Notes: generated by a model not told the origin, from the sequence alone. 64,000 nt of DNA from Sphingopyxis sp. TUF1 (GCF_036687315.1 NZ_CP144683.1:1302001-1366000), one strand, 5' to 3'; shown: positions 14,971 through 24,373, numbered from the stretch's first letter. Made by a program: numbers and translations.

Positions 14971-17331
14971 ATGAATGCACGGGCATATTTGCTCGCGGGC
15001 CTGTCGTCGCTCGCTCTCGTTACCACCCCGGCCATTGCGCAGGACGCGGCCGCCGAGGACGACGGCAACATCATCATCGTCACCGCGACGAAGCGCGACG
15101 CCAATCTTCAGGACATTCCCTTTTCGATCAACGCGCAGACCGCAGAGGATATTCAAAAATCGGGTGCGGTGACGCTCGAGGATCTGTCGCGTAATGTCGC
15201 TGGCCTGTCGGTGCAGAATCTCGGCCCCGGCCAGAGCCAGGTGTCGGTGCGCGGCGTTTCCGCGGGGCAGGTCGTGCGCGACCAGCCGGGCGTCAAGGAA
15301 CAGGTCGGGGTCTATCTCGACGAAAGCGTGATCTCGCTCTCGCTCTTTACCCCCGACATCGATCTTTACGATTTGAACCGCGTCGAAACGCTCCGCGGGC
15401 CTCAGGGCACACTCTTCGGTTCGGGCTCGGTCGGCGGCACGATCCGCTACATCACCAACCAGCCCAAGATCGGCGTGATGGAGGGCAGCGTCGAGGCGAA
15501 CCTGAACCTCGTCGACGGCGACGACATCGGCGGCCATCTGAAGGGCGCGGTCAATGTGCCGATGGGCGACAATGCCGCGCTGCGCGCCGTCGGCTATTAC
15601 ACACGCTACGGCGGCTTCATCAATGCGATCGGGCCGGCGGGCAAGGAAGATGTCAACAGCGGCGAACGCTATGGCGGGCGCCTCGCGCTGACCTTCGAAC
15701 CCAGCGACAATCTGTCGATCACCCCGCGCGTTGTCTATCAAAAGGTCAAGGCCGACGGGTTCAACCGGCAGGACATCTATAACCTCTACGCCAATGAATT
15801 CACGACGACGCGGCCCGCGGTGACGTTCGACGAGCGCGAGCAATATCTGCTGCTGCGCGAAGCGTTCGAGGATGAAACGCTGATCGCCGACCTCAAGATC
15901 GATGTCGGCTTGGGCGGCGCGACGCTCACCTCGGTGACAAGCTATATCAACCGCGACATCCTCGTCAGCCGCGACGCGAGCGCGCTCACCGGATCTGTTT
16001 CGGTCGACCTCGGCTTCCCCGATGCGGGCGTGCTGCTGCCCTCGAACCTGCTCGACACCACCGACCTTGAAACCTGGACGCAGGAAGTCCGCGTGGCGTC
16101 GGACAATGACGGGCCGTTCCAGTGGCTCGTCGGCGGCTTCTATTCAAAGATCGACCGCGTCTACACGCAGACGCTGCCGACGCCGGGCTATGATGCGGTC
16201 ACCGACGCAACTCTGGGCGCGGGCACGTCCGACGCGGTGCGCAACGGCTTCGGTCCCGATTCGCCGTACAACGCCTTCCTGCCCTATGACATCAAGCAGT
16301 TCGCGATCTTCGGCGAGGTCAGCTACGACATCTCCGACGCCTTCACCGCGACCGCGGGCGGGCGTTATTATGACTTCAAGGAAACGCGCAGCTTCGTGTC
16401 GGGCGGGCTTTTCGCCAACGGCGACAACCGCACCGACAGCACCAAATCGAGCGGCTTCACTCCGCGCTTCCTGCTCTCCTATGATGTTAGCGACAATGTC
16501 ACAGTCAACGCGCAGGCATCGAAGGGATTCCGCCTCGGCGGGGTCAACGATCCCCTGAACCTGCCACTTTGCTCCCCCGAAGACGAGGCGCTGTTCGGCG
16601 CCTTTCAGGATTATGACGACGAAACGCTGTGGAATTACGAACTCGGCGTGAAGACGCAGGGGCGCGGTTTCACCTTCAACGCCGCGGGCTTCTATAACGA
16701 CATCAAGAATCTTCAGGTCACGCTCGACGCCGGCACCTGTTCGTCGCGTATCGTCTTCAACGTGCCCAAGGCGCATTCGATGGGCGTCGAGTTCGAGCTG
16801 GGCCTATCGCCCGCCGACGGGCTCGACCTCAACCTGTCGGGCAGCATTATCGAGGCCGAGTTCGACTCGACGCTGCCGGGCGCACTGACGGCCGCGACGG
16901 GCATCCGCGACGGCAACCGTCTGCCCTCGGTGCCCAAGTTCCAGCTGACGGCATCGGGCAGCTATGAATGGCCGATCGGCGACAGCGCGAACATGTACGT
17001 CGCGGCGTCGGTCCAGCATGTGGGCACGCGCTATACGCAGCCGGCGGATCAGGAAAATAATCCGCGCACCTTCGTCCACGGCCTTCCGTTCGGCGGCGCG
17101 CCGGCGGGGGCATCGACGACGGTCGACCTGCAACTGCCCGACTATCAACTCGTCAACTTGAGCGCCGGGGTCGACTTCGACAACGGCCTGTCGCTGATCG
17201 CCTATGTCAACAATGTCTTCGACGAAAATGCCCTGCTGTCGTTCGACCGCGAACGAGGCGGGCGCGCACGCCTCGGCTACACCGTCGGCCAACCGCGCAC
17301 CTTTGGCATCACCGCGCGCAAGACGTTCTGA
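14971..17331 (+). CDS. TonB-dependent outer-membrane receptor
   Basis: 786 residues. Signal peptide MNARAYLLAGLSSLALVTTP with cleavage after AIAQ; TonB-box-like NIIIVTATKR; plug domain with RGPQGTLFGSGSVGGTIRYITNQP (~residues 138-161); and a long beta-barrel ending in the terminal aromatic GITARKTF. In sphingomonads this group (the FyuA/Fiu-like plug with NVAGLSVQNLGPGQSQVSVRG) is often used for siderophores, but also for aromatic or plant compounds. The ligand is not evident and no Fur or other uptake gene is adjacent. A strong ribosome-binding site (AGGAGGAGG) precedes the start. Confidence 0.92.
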   Translation: MNARAYLLAGLSSLALVTTPAIAQDAAAEDDGNIIIVTATKRDANLQDIPFSINAQTAEDIQKSGAVTLEDLSRNVAGLSVQNLGPGQSQVSVRGVSAGQVVRDQPGVKEQVGVYLDESVISLSLFTPDIDLYDLNRVETLRGPQGTLFGSGSVGGTIRYITNQPKIGVMEGSVEANLNLVDGDDIGGHLKGAVNVPMGDNAALRAVGYYTRYGGFINAIGPAGKEDVNSGERYGGRLALTFEPSDNLSITPRVVYQKVKADGFNRQDIYNLYANEFTTTRPAVTFDEREQYLLLREAFEDETLIADLKIDVGLGGATLTSVTSYINRDILVSRDASALTGSVSVDLGFPDAGVLLPSNLLDTTDLETWTQEVRVASDNDGPFQWLVGGFYSKIDRVYTQTLPTPGYDAVTDATLGAGTSDAVRNGFGPDSPYNAFLPYDIKQFAIFGEVSYDISDAFTATAGGRYYDFKETRSFVSGGLFANGDNRTDSTKSSGFTPRFLLSYDVSDNVTVNAQASKGFRLGGVNDPLNLPLCSPEDEALFGAFQDYDDETLWNYELGVKTQGRGFTFNAAGFYNDIKNLQVTLDAGTCSSRIVFNVPKAHSMGVEFELGLSPADGLDLNLSGSIIEAEFDSTLPGALTAATGIRDGNRLPSVPKFQLTASGSYEWPIGDSANMYVAASVQHVGTRYTQPADQENNPRTFVHGLPFGGAPAGASTTVDLQLPDYQLVNLSAGVDFDNGLSLIAYVNNVFDENALLSFDRERGGRARLGYTVGQPRTFGITARKTF

Positions 17332-17496
17332 TTGGGCGCGAAAGGGTCGGAACGGCGCGTCGGTCCGGCCCTTTCGCAGTCACGCTGCACTGCACAACAT
17401 TTAGGCAGCGCTGCCGCTAATTTAGGCCTTCCCAACATGACATTAATATGGCATTCATTGCGTCAACAGTTTCAGGAGGGGAGAGCCTGAAAGGCT

Positions 17497-17528
17497 GGGC
17501 CGGAACGAAAGTTCCGGCCCTCTTTTTT
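17497..17528 (+). terminator. Rho-independent terminator without an obvious gene in front
   Basis: GGGCCGGAAC, loop GAAA, GTTCCGGCCC, then TCTTTTTTT: a 10-bp perfect stem with a GNRA-like loop and U tract. The TonB receptor stops 165 bases upstream and has its own GC stem (GCGAAAGGG...CCCTTTCGC, 17338-17376). Between the two lies an AT-richer segment with two TTTAGGC motifs and an AGGAGGGGAGAG stretch. This could be the end of a small RNA or of the receptor mRNA. Confidence 0.8.
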
Positions 17529-17653
17529 TGTGCGCAGCAAAGATGCCGCCCGAAACTGACAGTTTTCAGGGCTTGTTGCGGCGATAGTGCAGCATGGCGG
17601 AAACGCGCCAGCGAAGGCCTGCCAGCGCCGAATCACTCACCATTCTCCCGACA

Positions 17654-18028
17654 TCATCGCGCCATTTCCGACTGCGAAAACATGAAGCTGTTGCCGTCGG
17701 GATCGTAGAAGGTCAGCAGTTTCACCATCCCCGGTGTATGCGGAATCTCGCCGTCCTGCCGCACGCCCTGGGCATCGAGATGCGCTTTCGCCTCCGCAAT
17801 GTCGGCGACCTCAAACACATTGGTCGCGCCGCCGCCCTGCACGACGTTTTCGACTTGGCTGAGGCCGATATTCACCCCCGCCATCGGCGTCTTGAGTTCG
17901 CACCAGCCGATGTCGTCGGCGCGGTAGAGCAGCTCGCAGTGCATCACCCGTTCGTATCAGGCGATCGATGCGGTCATGTCCCTGACCCCCATCGAGCAGG
18001 TGAGTTCGGACCCGATCTTCAATGCCAT
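17654..18028 (-). pseudogene. VOC/glyoxalase-family gene with an in-frame stop codon
   Basis: From the ATG at 18028 (GGAGGAAC ribosome-binding site) the frame encodes MALKIGSELTCSMGVRDMTA, then SIA, then a TGA at 17959-17957. It resumes as YERVMHCELLYRADDIGW to the end at 17654. VOC proteins normally have SIAWYE or SIAFYE here, so one Trp codon (TGG to TGA) is the likely change. The remainder has VNIGLSQ, NVFEVADIAEAKAHL, and the terminal FYDPDGNSFMF metal-ligand strand. A restart at the GTG/ATG at 17947-17942 would lack the first strand and helix. It is either a recent pseudogene or a sequencing error. Confidence 0.75.
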
Positions 18029-18060
18029 ATGATTGTTCCTCCTTCGCCAAAAAAGACCGT

Positions 18061-18150
18061 CGTCATTGCGAGGAGCGTAGCGACGAAGCAATCCAGGGCG
18101 GTTTCCGCCTACTCTGGATTGCCGCGTCGCCTCCGGCTCCTCGCAATGAC
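18061..18150. repeat. BIME-like paired palindrome, CATTGCGAGGAGCG family
   Basis: CGTCATTGCGAGGAGCGTAG and the inverted arm CTCCTCGCAATGACG at the right end, with CCAGGGCGG and TCTGGATTGC inside. It lies between two divergent genes. Confidence 0.85.
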
Positions 18151-18221
18151 GATGCGCTTGAATCGGAGCGCGGGGCCCAGTCCTCTTGCCTATAAAGTCC
18201 TGTTTGTATAGTTACTTGCAA

Positions 18222-18764
18222 ATGCCGTCAAGCGCGCCCGACCCGCTGCTCGTGCAGCTCGGCAGCCATCGTTGGCTTGTGCCTTTGCTCGCCGATCTGG
18301 CGGCGCATCGCGGCGCGCGCTTCGTCGAGCTGGTCCATCGCCTCGGCCTTTCGCGCGATAGCCTGACGCGCACCCTCGACGCCGCCGTCACGATCGGCTG
18401 GGTCCGGCGCAATCCCGGCCACGGTCACCCGCTGCGCCCCGAATATATCCTCACCGAAGCGGGCGCCGTCGCCGCCGCGCGCGCCGCGACGATCGCCGAA
18501 GCACAAAGTGCGGTCGGCCTCCCTGCTGGCGCCGCAACGCGGTGGAGCCTGCCGATCGTCGCAGGCATCGGCGCTGGGCACGACCGCTTCAACGCGCTGT
18601 CGCGCCTGCTCGCGCCCGCCACCCCGCGCGCGCTGTCGCAGGGGCTGACGGCGCTGGGGGAGCATGGGTTGGTGCGGCGCGAAGTACTCGATATGCGCCC
18701 GCCGGCGAGCCGATACGATCTGACGCGACGCGGGCGCGTTTTGGCGGAGGCGTGCGCGATCTAA
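18222..18764 (+). CDS. winged helix-turn-helix regulator, HxlR-like
   Basis: 180 residues from the ATG at 18222; the longer frame to 18186 has no support. The first half reads LLVQLGSHRWLVPLLADLAA, FVELVHRLGLSRDSLTRTLD and LRPEYILTEAG, the HxlR/MarR-like winged helix with an N-terminal 'W..ll..La' helix. A second similar unit follows (ALSQGLTALGEHGLVRREVL, PPASRYDLTRRGRVLAE), so the protein looks like two tandem wHTH domains. It probably regulates nearby genes, for instance the GMC oxidoreductase. No DNA-binding site was identified. Confidence 0.7.
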   Translation: MPSSAPDPLLVQLGSHRWLVPLLADLAAHRGARFVELVHRLGLSRDSLTRTLDAAVTIGWVRRNPGHGHPLRPEYILTEAGAVAAARAATIAEAQSAVGLPAGAATRWSLPIVAGIGAGHDRFNALSRLLAPATPRALSQGLTALGEHGLVRREVLDMRPPASRYDLTRRGRVLAEACAI

Positions 18765-18792
18765 AGCCCATCCCCTTCAGGGGAGGGCGATG

Positions 18793-20379
18793 CTATCCCA
18801 AAGCCATCTTCACAAAATCCGCGGCACGCTCGCCGATCATGATGCTCGGCGCATTGGTGTTGCCGCTGACGAGCCGCGGCATGACGCTCGCGTCGGCGAC
18901 CCACAGCCCGTCGATGCCATTCAGCTTCAGCGTCGGATCGACCACCGCGTCCGCATCGCTCCCCATCCGGCAGGTGCCGACGGGGTGATAGACGGTGTCG
19001 GCGCGGCTGCGGATCATCGTGTCGAGTGCGGCGTCGTCGTCGAGGTTCACCGGATGGCGATCGACCCCCGCATAGTCAGCGAGCGGCGGCGCCGCGACGA
19101 TGCGGTGCATCATCCGCACTCCCGCGCGCAATACCGCCATGTCGCGCTCGTCGGTCAGGAATCCGGGATCGATTGCCGGTGCAGCGGCGGCATCGCCCGA
19201 TGCCAGCCGTACCGTCCCGCGGCTTTCGGGGCGCAGCACGCAGGCGTGGCACGAAAAGCCGTGCCCCTTCACCTTGGTCCGCCCATGATCCTCGAGCATC
19301 GCGGGGACGAAATGATATTGCACGTCGGGCGCGGGCAGGTCGGGGCGCGACTTCCAGAAGCCCCCCGCCTCGGCGAAACAGGTGGTCATGATGCCGCTGC
19401 GCTTGGTGCGATGCTCGAAAATCGCCTTCACCATCCGCCAAGTGCCACTGGCACTGTTGCCGAGCGGATCGGTCGAGCGCGTCTCCCAGCTCGACACATA
19501 ATCGATATGGTCCTGAAGGTCCGCGCCCACTGCCACGCGGTCGGCGATCACCGAAATGCCCTGTTCGCGCAGATGCGCCCCCGGCCCGATCCCCGACAGC
19601 ATCAAAATCTGGGGCGACCCGAACGCCCCCGCCGACAGCACGACACCGCCCCGCGCGCGCAGCGTCTCGCGGCGGCGCCCACAGCGGATTGCCACGCCCA
19701 CCGCGCGCCCGTCTTCGATCACTATCTGCTCGACCAGCGCGCCGGTACGGATGTCGAAATTGGCGCGCCCGCGCAGCGGTTCGACATAGGCGCGCGCCGC
19801 CGACCAGCGTTCGCCGTCCTTCTGCGTCACCTGATACAGCCCGAAACCCTCATTATCAGGCCCGTTGAAATCGGCGGTGCGCGGCAATTGCAACGCCCCC
19901 GCGCTTTCGATGAAACGGCGGCTCGTCACATTGGGCCAGCGCTGGTCCATCACATTCAGCGGCCCGTCCGCGCCGTGAAACTCGTCGCCGCCGCGCTCAT
20001 TGCCCTCGCTGCGCTTGAAATAGGGCAGCACATCGGCGTAGCTCCACCCCGTCGCGCCCAGCGCCGCCCATTGATCATAATCGAAGCGGTGCCCGCGGAT
20101 ATAGACCATCGCGTTGATCGCGCTCGACCCGCCCAGCCCGCGCCCGCGCGGCTGGTATCCGGTGCGGCCGTTGAGCCCCTTCTGCGGCAGCGTGTCATAT
20201 TGATAGTTCGACGATTTGGGGATGAAGGGCATGAACCCCGGCGTCTTCACCCGCATGATATCGTTCGTCCCGCCCGCTTCGATCAGGCAGACGCTGCGCT
20301 TGCCGTCCTCGGCGAGCCGCCCCGCCGCCGCGCTTCCCGCGCTGCCCCCGCCGATGACGATGATGTCGAACTGATCCAT
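18793..20379 (-). CDS. GMC family FAD-dependent oxidoreductase
   Basis: 528 residues from the ATG at 20379. FDIIVIGGGSAGSAAAGRLA is the Rossmann FAD motif and LIEAGG follows. GRGLGGSSAINAMVYIRG is the GMC signature 1 and GAFGSPQILMLSGIGP is signature 2. The C-terminus has TVYHPVGTCRMG with the catalytic His, then DGLWVADASVMPRLVSGNTNAPSIM. The family oxidises alcohols to aldehydes (choline dehydrogenase and relatives). The usual BetB partner is not adjacent, so choline is not assured as substrate. It stands alone between repeats. Confidence 0.9.
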   Translation of the reverse strand: MDQFDIIVIGGGSAGSAAAGRLAEDGKRSVCLIEAGGTNDIMRVKTPGFMPFIPKSSNYQYDTLPQKGLNGRTGYQPRGRGLGGSSAINAMVYIRGHRFDYDQWAALGATGWSYADVLPYFKRSEGNERGGDEFHGADGPLNVMDQRWPNVTSRRFIESAGALQLPRTADFNGPDNEGFGLYQVTQKDGERWSAARAYVEPLRGRANFDIRTGALVEQIVIEDGRAVGVAIRCGRRRETLRARGGVVLSAGAFGSPQILMLSGIGPGAHLREQGISVIADRVAVGADLQDHIDYVSSWETRSTDPLGNSASGTWRMVKAIFEHRTKRSGIMTTCFAEAGGFWKSRPDLPAPDVQYHFVPAMLEDHGRTKVKGHGFSCHACVLRPESRGTVRLASGDAAAAPAIDPGFLTDERDMAVLRAGVRMMHRIVAAPPLADYAGVDRHPVNLDDDAALDTMIRSRADTVYHPVGTCRMGSDADAVVDPTLKLNGIDGLWVADASVMPRLVSGNTNAPSIMIGERAADFVKMALG

Positions 20380-20460
20380 ATCTGCCGCTCCCCTCGCCAC
20401 CGGTTCAGGTGGTCAATCGCGACTTACATGAATGTCATTAGAGGGTGTGGCAACCCCTCT

Positions 20461-20534
20461 CCGTTCGTGTCGAGCGAAGTCGAGACACGTCTGCGCCAGC
20501 CTTCGCGTGTCTCGACTTCGCTCGACACGAACGG
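20461..20534. repeat. BIME-like paired palindrome, CCGTTCGTGTCGAGCGAAGT family
   Basis: CCGTTCGTGTCGAGCGAAGT with an inverted arm CTTCGCTCGACACGAACGG. The same family is at 46081-46163. Confidence 0.85.
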
Positions 20535-20547
20535 ACAGAGGGCCGCG

Positions 20548-21462
20548 CTACTCCGCCGCTTCCTCACTCGGCCGCCCCGCCGCCCAGCGTTCCTTGATCG
20601 TCGCGCTCGTTGCGCGGCTGCCGTCGTGACTCCAGCCGGGTTCGCGCCACATATAGCTAAGCTTGTGCCGCCATGGCGCGGCCCAGACATCCTTCGCAAT
20701 CCCGACCCATTCGTGGACCGCGGCCCAGAGGATGTTGAAGCTGCCGAGCTGCTTGACGATGCCGTACCGCACCGGCTCGTCGTCGCGTTCGGGAACGAAG
20801 CTGCCGAACATCTTGTCCCAAACGATGAACACGCCCGCATAATTGGCGTCGAGGTAGCGCGGGTTCACGCCATGATGCACACGGTGGTGTGACGGCGTAT
20901 TCATCACCGCCTCGAACCATCGGGGCATCCGCCTGATCGCCTCGGTATGGATCCAGAATTGGTAGATCAGGTTCAGCCCCGCGCAAAAAAAGACCATCGC
21001 CGGCGGAAAACCGATCAGGAACAGCGGCAGGCGGAACAGAAAGGCCAGGCTGAAAAAGCCCGTCCACGTCTGCCGCAGCGCCGTCGACAGATTATAATGC
21101 TGCGAACTGTGGTGGATGACATGGCTTGCCCAGAACCAGCGCACCCGGTGCGCGCTGCGGTGAAAGGCATAATAAGCGAGGTCATCGAGGACGAAGCAGA
21201 GGATCCACGCCCACCACCATGTCTCCAAAGCGATGCCGATGTCGAACAGGCGGAACTGGTGGACCCAGACCGCCATCGCGATCACCGCCGCGCCGACGAG
21301 CGCACCCGCAACCTGGCTGCCCGTGCCGAGCAACAAAGACGTCAGCGTATCGCGGGCTTCGTAGCGGCTCCTGTCCTGGCGCCGCGAGACGATCATTTCG
21401 ACGATCAGCAGCAGGATGAAACCGGGCACCGCATAGACGACGGGATCGGGCAGCTCAGGCAC
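20548..21462 (-). CDS. sterol desaturase/fatty acid hydroxylase family membrane protein
   Basis: About 304 residues from a GTG at 21462, chosen because GAGGTGG lies just upstream and the longer ATG start at 21501 would overlap the previous gene by 47 bases. It has four or five membrane spans and the histidine clusters of the di-iron hydroxylase family: HRSAHR, HVIHHSSQHYN, and HRVHHG. Members hydroxylate or desaturate sterols, carotenoids or sphingoid lipids. A sphingolipid or carotenoid substrate would fit a sphingomonad but is not shown. It is last in a three-gene operon. Confidence 0.85.
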   Translation of the reverse strand: MPELPDPVVYAVPGFILLLIVEMIVSRRQDRSRYEARDTLTSLLLGTGSQVAGALVGAAVIAMAVWVHQFRLFDIGIALETWWWAWILCFVLDDLAYYAFHRSAHRVRWFWASHVIHHSSQHYNLSTALRQTWTGFFSLAFLFRLPLFLIGFPPAMVFFCAGLNLIYQFWIHTEAIRRMPRWFEAVMNTPSHHRVHHGVNPRYLDANYAGVFIVWDKMFGSFVPERDDEPVRYGIVKQLGSFNILWAAVHEWVGIAKDVWAAPWRHKLSYMWREPGWSHDGSRATSATIKERWAAGRPSEEAAE

Positions 21463-21859
21463 GGACCACCTCGCGCATCCGGCTCGCCCACATTCCCGCA
21501 TCCTTCCCCAGCTGCAACGTCACCGCGCCGAAAGTCTTTTCGGGCATCGTCAGCGTCAGGAAATCCTTGTCGAGCCGCCCGATCACGCTGGCATCGACCG
21601 GCCGCGCGGCAAAGAAATTGCCGTGCGCGCGCACCAGCATCATCCGCCCTTCGGCATTGCGCACGATCGCGGCAAAGCCCGCGCGATCACGCGCAACCTC
21701 GACCCCACGAAACCCCGCCTCGGCCTCTTCGGCAAGGCGGATCGCATGGCCCGCATCCTCGATCCGCGGATCGGCGCCCAGCCCCATCCGCCCGACCAGC
21801 CAGGCGACGAACAGCACCGCGACAAGCGACGCGCCCGTCTGGACGAGAACTGCCGTCAC
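21455..21859 (-). CDS. membrane-anchored protein of unknown function
   Basis: 134 residues. One N-terminal hydrophobic segment (TAVLVQTGASLVAVLFVAWL) is followed by a soluble ~110-residue domain with no recognised family. The gene overlaps both neighbours: its start lies 4 bases inside the upstream TIGR01244 gene, and its stop overlaps the hydroxylase GTG by 8 bases. It therefore belongs to that operon. An accessory role for the hydroxylase is possible but only by position. Confidence 0.6.
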   Translation of the reverse strand: MTAVLVQTGASLVAVLFVAWLVGRMGLGADPRIEDAGHAIRLAEEAEAGFRGVEVARDRAGFAAIVRNAEGRMMLVRAHGNFFAARPVDASVIGRLDKDFLTLTMPEKTFGAVTLQLGKDAGMWASRMREVVRA

Positions 21860-22290
21860 CGCTCCCCCGCCAGCGCGTCGAGCATCGGCCGCAGGCCGGT
21901 GAGGTCATAACCCGCCTTCGCCGCCGCATCGACAATCGCGCCGACATCGTCGCCCGCGCGCGCGCGCGCCAGCGCCCACAAATGCGTCGAGCGCGTTCCC
22001 GACCGGCAATAGGCGAGGATCGGCCCCGTCGCATCGCCGAGCAGCTTGTCGAGCGCATCGATCTGCGCGTGGCTGAACCCCGCATGGCCGATGGGGATCG
22101 CCGCATAGGCCAGCCCTTCGGCCGCCGCGGCATGGGCGATGTCACCGCCCTGCGGCGCCGCGGGCTCCTCGCCGTCGGGGCGGTTGTTGACGATCATCGC
22201 AAAGCCCTGCGCCTTGGCCTCGGCGACATCCTCGATGCCGATTTGCGGGGCGACACTGAATTGGGCGGACAGGGGACGAAAATCGCTCAT
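21856..22290 (-). CDS. TIGR01244/DUF442 phosphatase-like sulfurtransferase-family protein
   Basis: 144 residues. The pattern FSVAPQIGIEDVAEAKAQGF, then VNNRPDGEEPAAPQ and a C-terminal LAYCRSGTRSTHLWAL is the DUF442 (beta-lactamase-hydrolase-like) family. CRSGTRS is the C-x5-R loop shared with protein tyrosine phosphatases and rhodanese-like enzymes (Cys ~110). In related bacteria such domains are linked to sulfide handling (BlhA, Bigr operon). The context here, first in an operon with a membrane hydroxylase, does not suggest that role. Confidence 0.8.
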   Translation of the reverse strand: MSDFRPLSAQFSVAPQIGIEDVAEAKAQGFAMIVNNRPDGEEPAAPQGGDIAHAAAAEGLAYAAIPIGHAGFSHAQIDALDKLLGDATGPILAYCRSGTRSTHLWALARARAGDDVGAIVDAAAKAGYDLTGLRPMLDALAGER

Positions 22291-22401
22291 ACCAGCGATC
22301 TACTCCCGCCGTGTGGCTGCTGACAAGCGTGAAGGTGCGAAGGCAGCCGGGGGTGGGGGGCTTTGGGGTGGTGAGCTGCCATTGGTAAAGAGCGCGAGCA
22401 T

Positions 22402-22521
22402 CCTCTCCCGCAAGCGGGAGGGGCAGCGAGACTTACGAACTTTGTTCGTTAGTCGCAGCGGGGTGGGCCATCGCACCGTCGCTGCCCACCCCCAACCCCT
22501 CCCGCCTGCGGGAGGGGAGAA
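22402..22521. repeat. BIME-like paired palindrome, CCTCTCCCGCAAGCGGGAGG family
   Basis: Two inverted hairpins (CTCCCGCAAGCGGGAG and CTCCCGCCTGCGGGAG) are separated by ~70 bases that include GTTCGTTAGTCGCAGCGGGG. The hairpins are the same family as those framing the DUF559 gene at 5036-5458, but no gene lies between them. Confidence 0.85.
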
Positions 22522-22551
22522 GAATGGCAGCTATAGGTCGAAATCGAACGC

Positions 22552-24327
22552 TCAAAACTGCCGGATCACATTCAGAAATGCATCGCCCCACGCTTCCAGC
22601 TTCTTCGCGCCGACCCCCGGAATCGCGGCAAGGTCGCTGCGCGTCGCCGGGCGCTCGCTCGCCATCGCGCGCAGCACCGCGTCGTGAAAGATGACATAGG
22701 GCGGCACTCCCGCCTCGGCGGCCAGCTCGCGCCGAACGCCACGCAACGCGTCGAACAGCGGATCGCCGACGGGGTTGGCGGCAGCGCGGTCGCTTCGGCT
22801 GGACCGCTGCGTGCGCTTCACCGGCGGCTCGGCGATCAGCACCGCGGCGTCGCCCTTCATCACCGCGCGGCCCGCGGGACCGAACATCAGCCCGCCATGC
22901 TCGGTCGCCTGCAACGCCTCGCGCGCGACGAGCGTGCGCACCAGCGGCTTGATCAGCCGCGCGTCCTCGCCCTCGACGATTCCGAACACCGACAATTTGT
23001 CGTGCCCGCGGCTGACGACCCGCTCGTGGCTCCGGCCGGTCAGCACCGCCTCGACATGCCCCGCGCCGAAACTCTGCCCGGTGCGATAGACCGCGCTCAT
23101 CAATTTCTGCGCGAGCACCGTCGCGTCGACCTGTTTCGGCGGATCGAGGCAAGTGTCGCAATTGCCGCAGCGTTCGGGCGGGTTTTCGCCGAAATGGCGG
23201 AGCAGCAGCGCGCGGCGGCACTCGACCGTCTCGACAAGCGCCGCGAGCGCGTTGAGCCGCGCGCGCTCGCCCGCGACGCGCGCCTCGGGCAGCTCGGACA
23301 GGCGCGAGCGGGCGCGCGCGAAATCGTCCGCCGCCCACAGCATCAGCGCCTCGGCCGGGTCGCCGTCGCGGCCCGCGCGGCCCGTTTCCTGATAATAGCT
23401 CTCGATCGATTTCGGCAGGCCGGCATGCGCGACGAAACGTACATCGGGTTTGTCGATCCCCATGCCGAAGGCGACCGTCGCTGTGACGATCCCGTCCTCC
23501 GACGCCACAAAATCATGCTGCACCTGCGCGCGCCATTCGGGGGCGAGCCCGGCGTGATAGGCGGCGACATTGCGCCCAGTCGCTGCGGCGAGCCTTTCGG
23601 CCATGCGTTCGGTCCCGTCGCGCGTCGGGCAATAGACGATTCCCGGCCCCGGATTGGCGGCGATGAAATCGGCGAGTTGCTTGGCCGGGCTCACCCGCGG
23701 CATCACTCGGTAGCGGATGTTCGGCCGGTCGAAGCCCGCGAGCACCAGCCCCTCGGCGGGGATACCCAGCTGGACCAGAATGTCCTCACGCGTGTGCTTG
23801 TCGGCGGTTGCCGTCAAAGCCAGCCGCGGCACCGAGGGAAAGGCATCGAGCAACAGCCTGAGCAGCCGGTAGTCGGGGCGAAAATCATGCCCCCATTCGG
23901 ACACGCAATGCGCCTCGTCGATGGCGAAGAGCGCGGGCATCCGCGCGTCCATGAGCGCGCGGAACCCCTCGCCCGTCGCGCGCTCGGGCGCGATATAGAG
24001 GAGGTCGAGCTGGCCGTCGCGATAGGCCTGGCGCGTATCGGCGAAATCGGCATCGACGCTGGTCAGGCTCGCCGCGCGAATCCCCGCTGCGCGCGCGCCG
24101 CGCAGCTGGTCGTGCATCAGCGCGATCAGCGGCGACACCACGACGACGCAGCCGTCGAGCGCCACGGCGGGCAATTGATAGGTCAGCGACTTGCCCGCCC
24201 CCGTCGGCATCACCGCCAGCGTGCGCTCGCCCGCCATCACCCGATCGACGACCTCGGCCTGACGGCCCCGAAAATGATCGAAGCCGAAGGTGGATTTGAG
24301 CAGCGGGAGGAGCGCGTCGGCGGACAT
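22552..24327 (-). CDS. recQ: ATP-dependent DNA helicase RecQ
   Basis: 591 residues. Walker A is MPTGAGKS (~40-47), DEAHCVSEWGHDFRPDYR (~137-154) carries the DEAH box and RecQ aromatic loop, and LTATADK is motif III. QETGRAGRDGDP is the motif VI arginine finger. CRRALLLRHFGENPPERCGNCDTCL is the zinc-binding domain, then a winged helix, and a C-terminal HRDC domain (PLFDALRGVRRELAAEAGVP). It unwinds DNA 3' to 5' in RecF-pathway recombination and fork repair. Length and domain order are normal. Confidence 0.95.
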   Translation of the reverse strand: MSADALLPLLKSTFGFDHFRGRQAEVVDRVMAGERTLAVMPTGAGKSLTYQLPAVALDGCVVVVSPLIALMHDQLRGARAAGIRAASLTSVDADFADTRQAYRDGQLDLLYIAPERATGEGFRALMDARMPALFAIDEAHCVSEWGHDFRPDYRLLRLLLDAFPSVPRLALTATADKHTREDILVQLGIPAEGLVLAGFDRPNIRYRVMPRVSPAKQLADFIAANPGPGIVYCPTRDGTERMAERLAAATGRNVAAYHAGLAPEWRAQVQHDFVASEDGIVTATVAFGMGIDKPDVRFVAHAGLPKSIESYYQETGRAGRDGDPAEALMLWAADDFARARSRLSELPEARVAGERARLNALAALVETVECRRALLLRHFGENPPERCGNCDTCLDPPKQVDATVLAQKLMSAVYRTGQSFGAGHVEAVLTGRSHERVVSRGHDKLSVFGIVEGEDARLIKPLVRTLVAREALQATEHGGLMFGPAGRAVMKGDAAVLIAEPPVKRTQRSSRSDRAAANPVGDPLFDALRGVRRELAAEAGVPPYVIFHDAVLRAMASERPATRSDLAAIPGVGAKKLEAWGDAFLNVIRQF

Positions 24328-24373
24328 TGTGGGTGGCGATAGGGAAGTTGAAGCGGCGGGGGAAGACCCCGCT

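Noticed and set aside
18790..20892. Plus-strand 700-codon frame opposite the GMC oxidoreductase
   Set aside because: Arg/His/Pro-rich shadow product; the minus strand has all GMC signatures.
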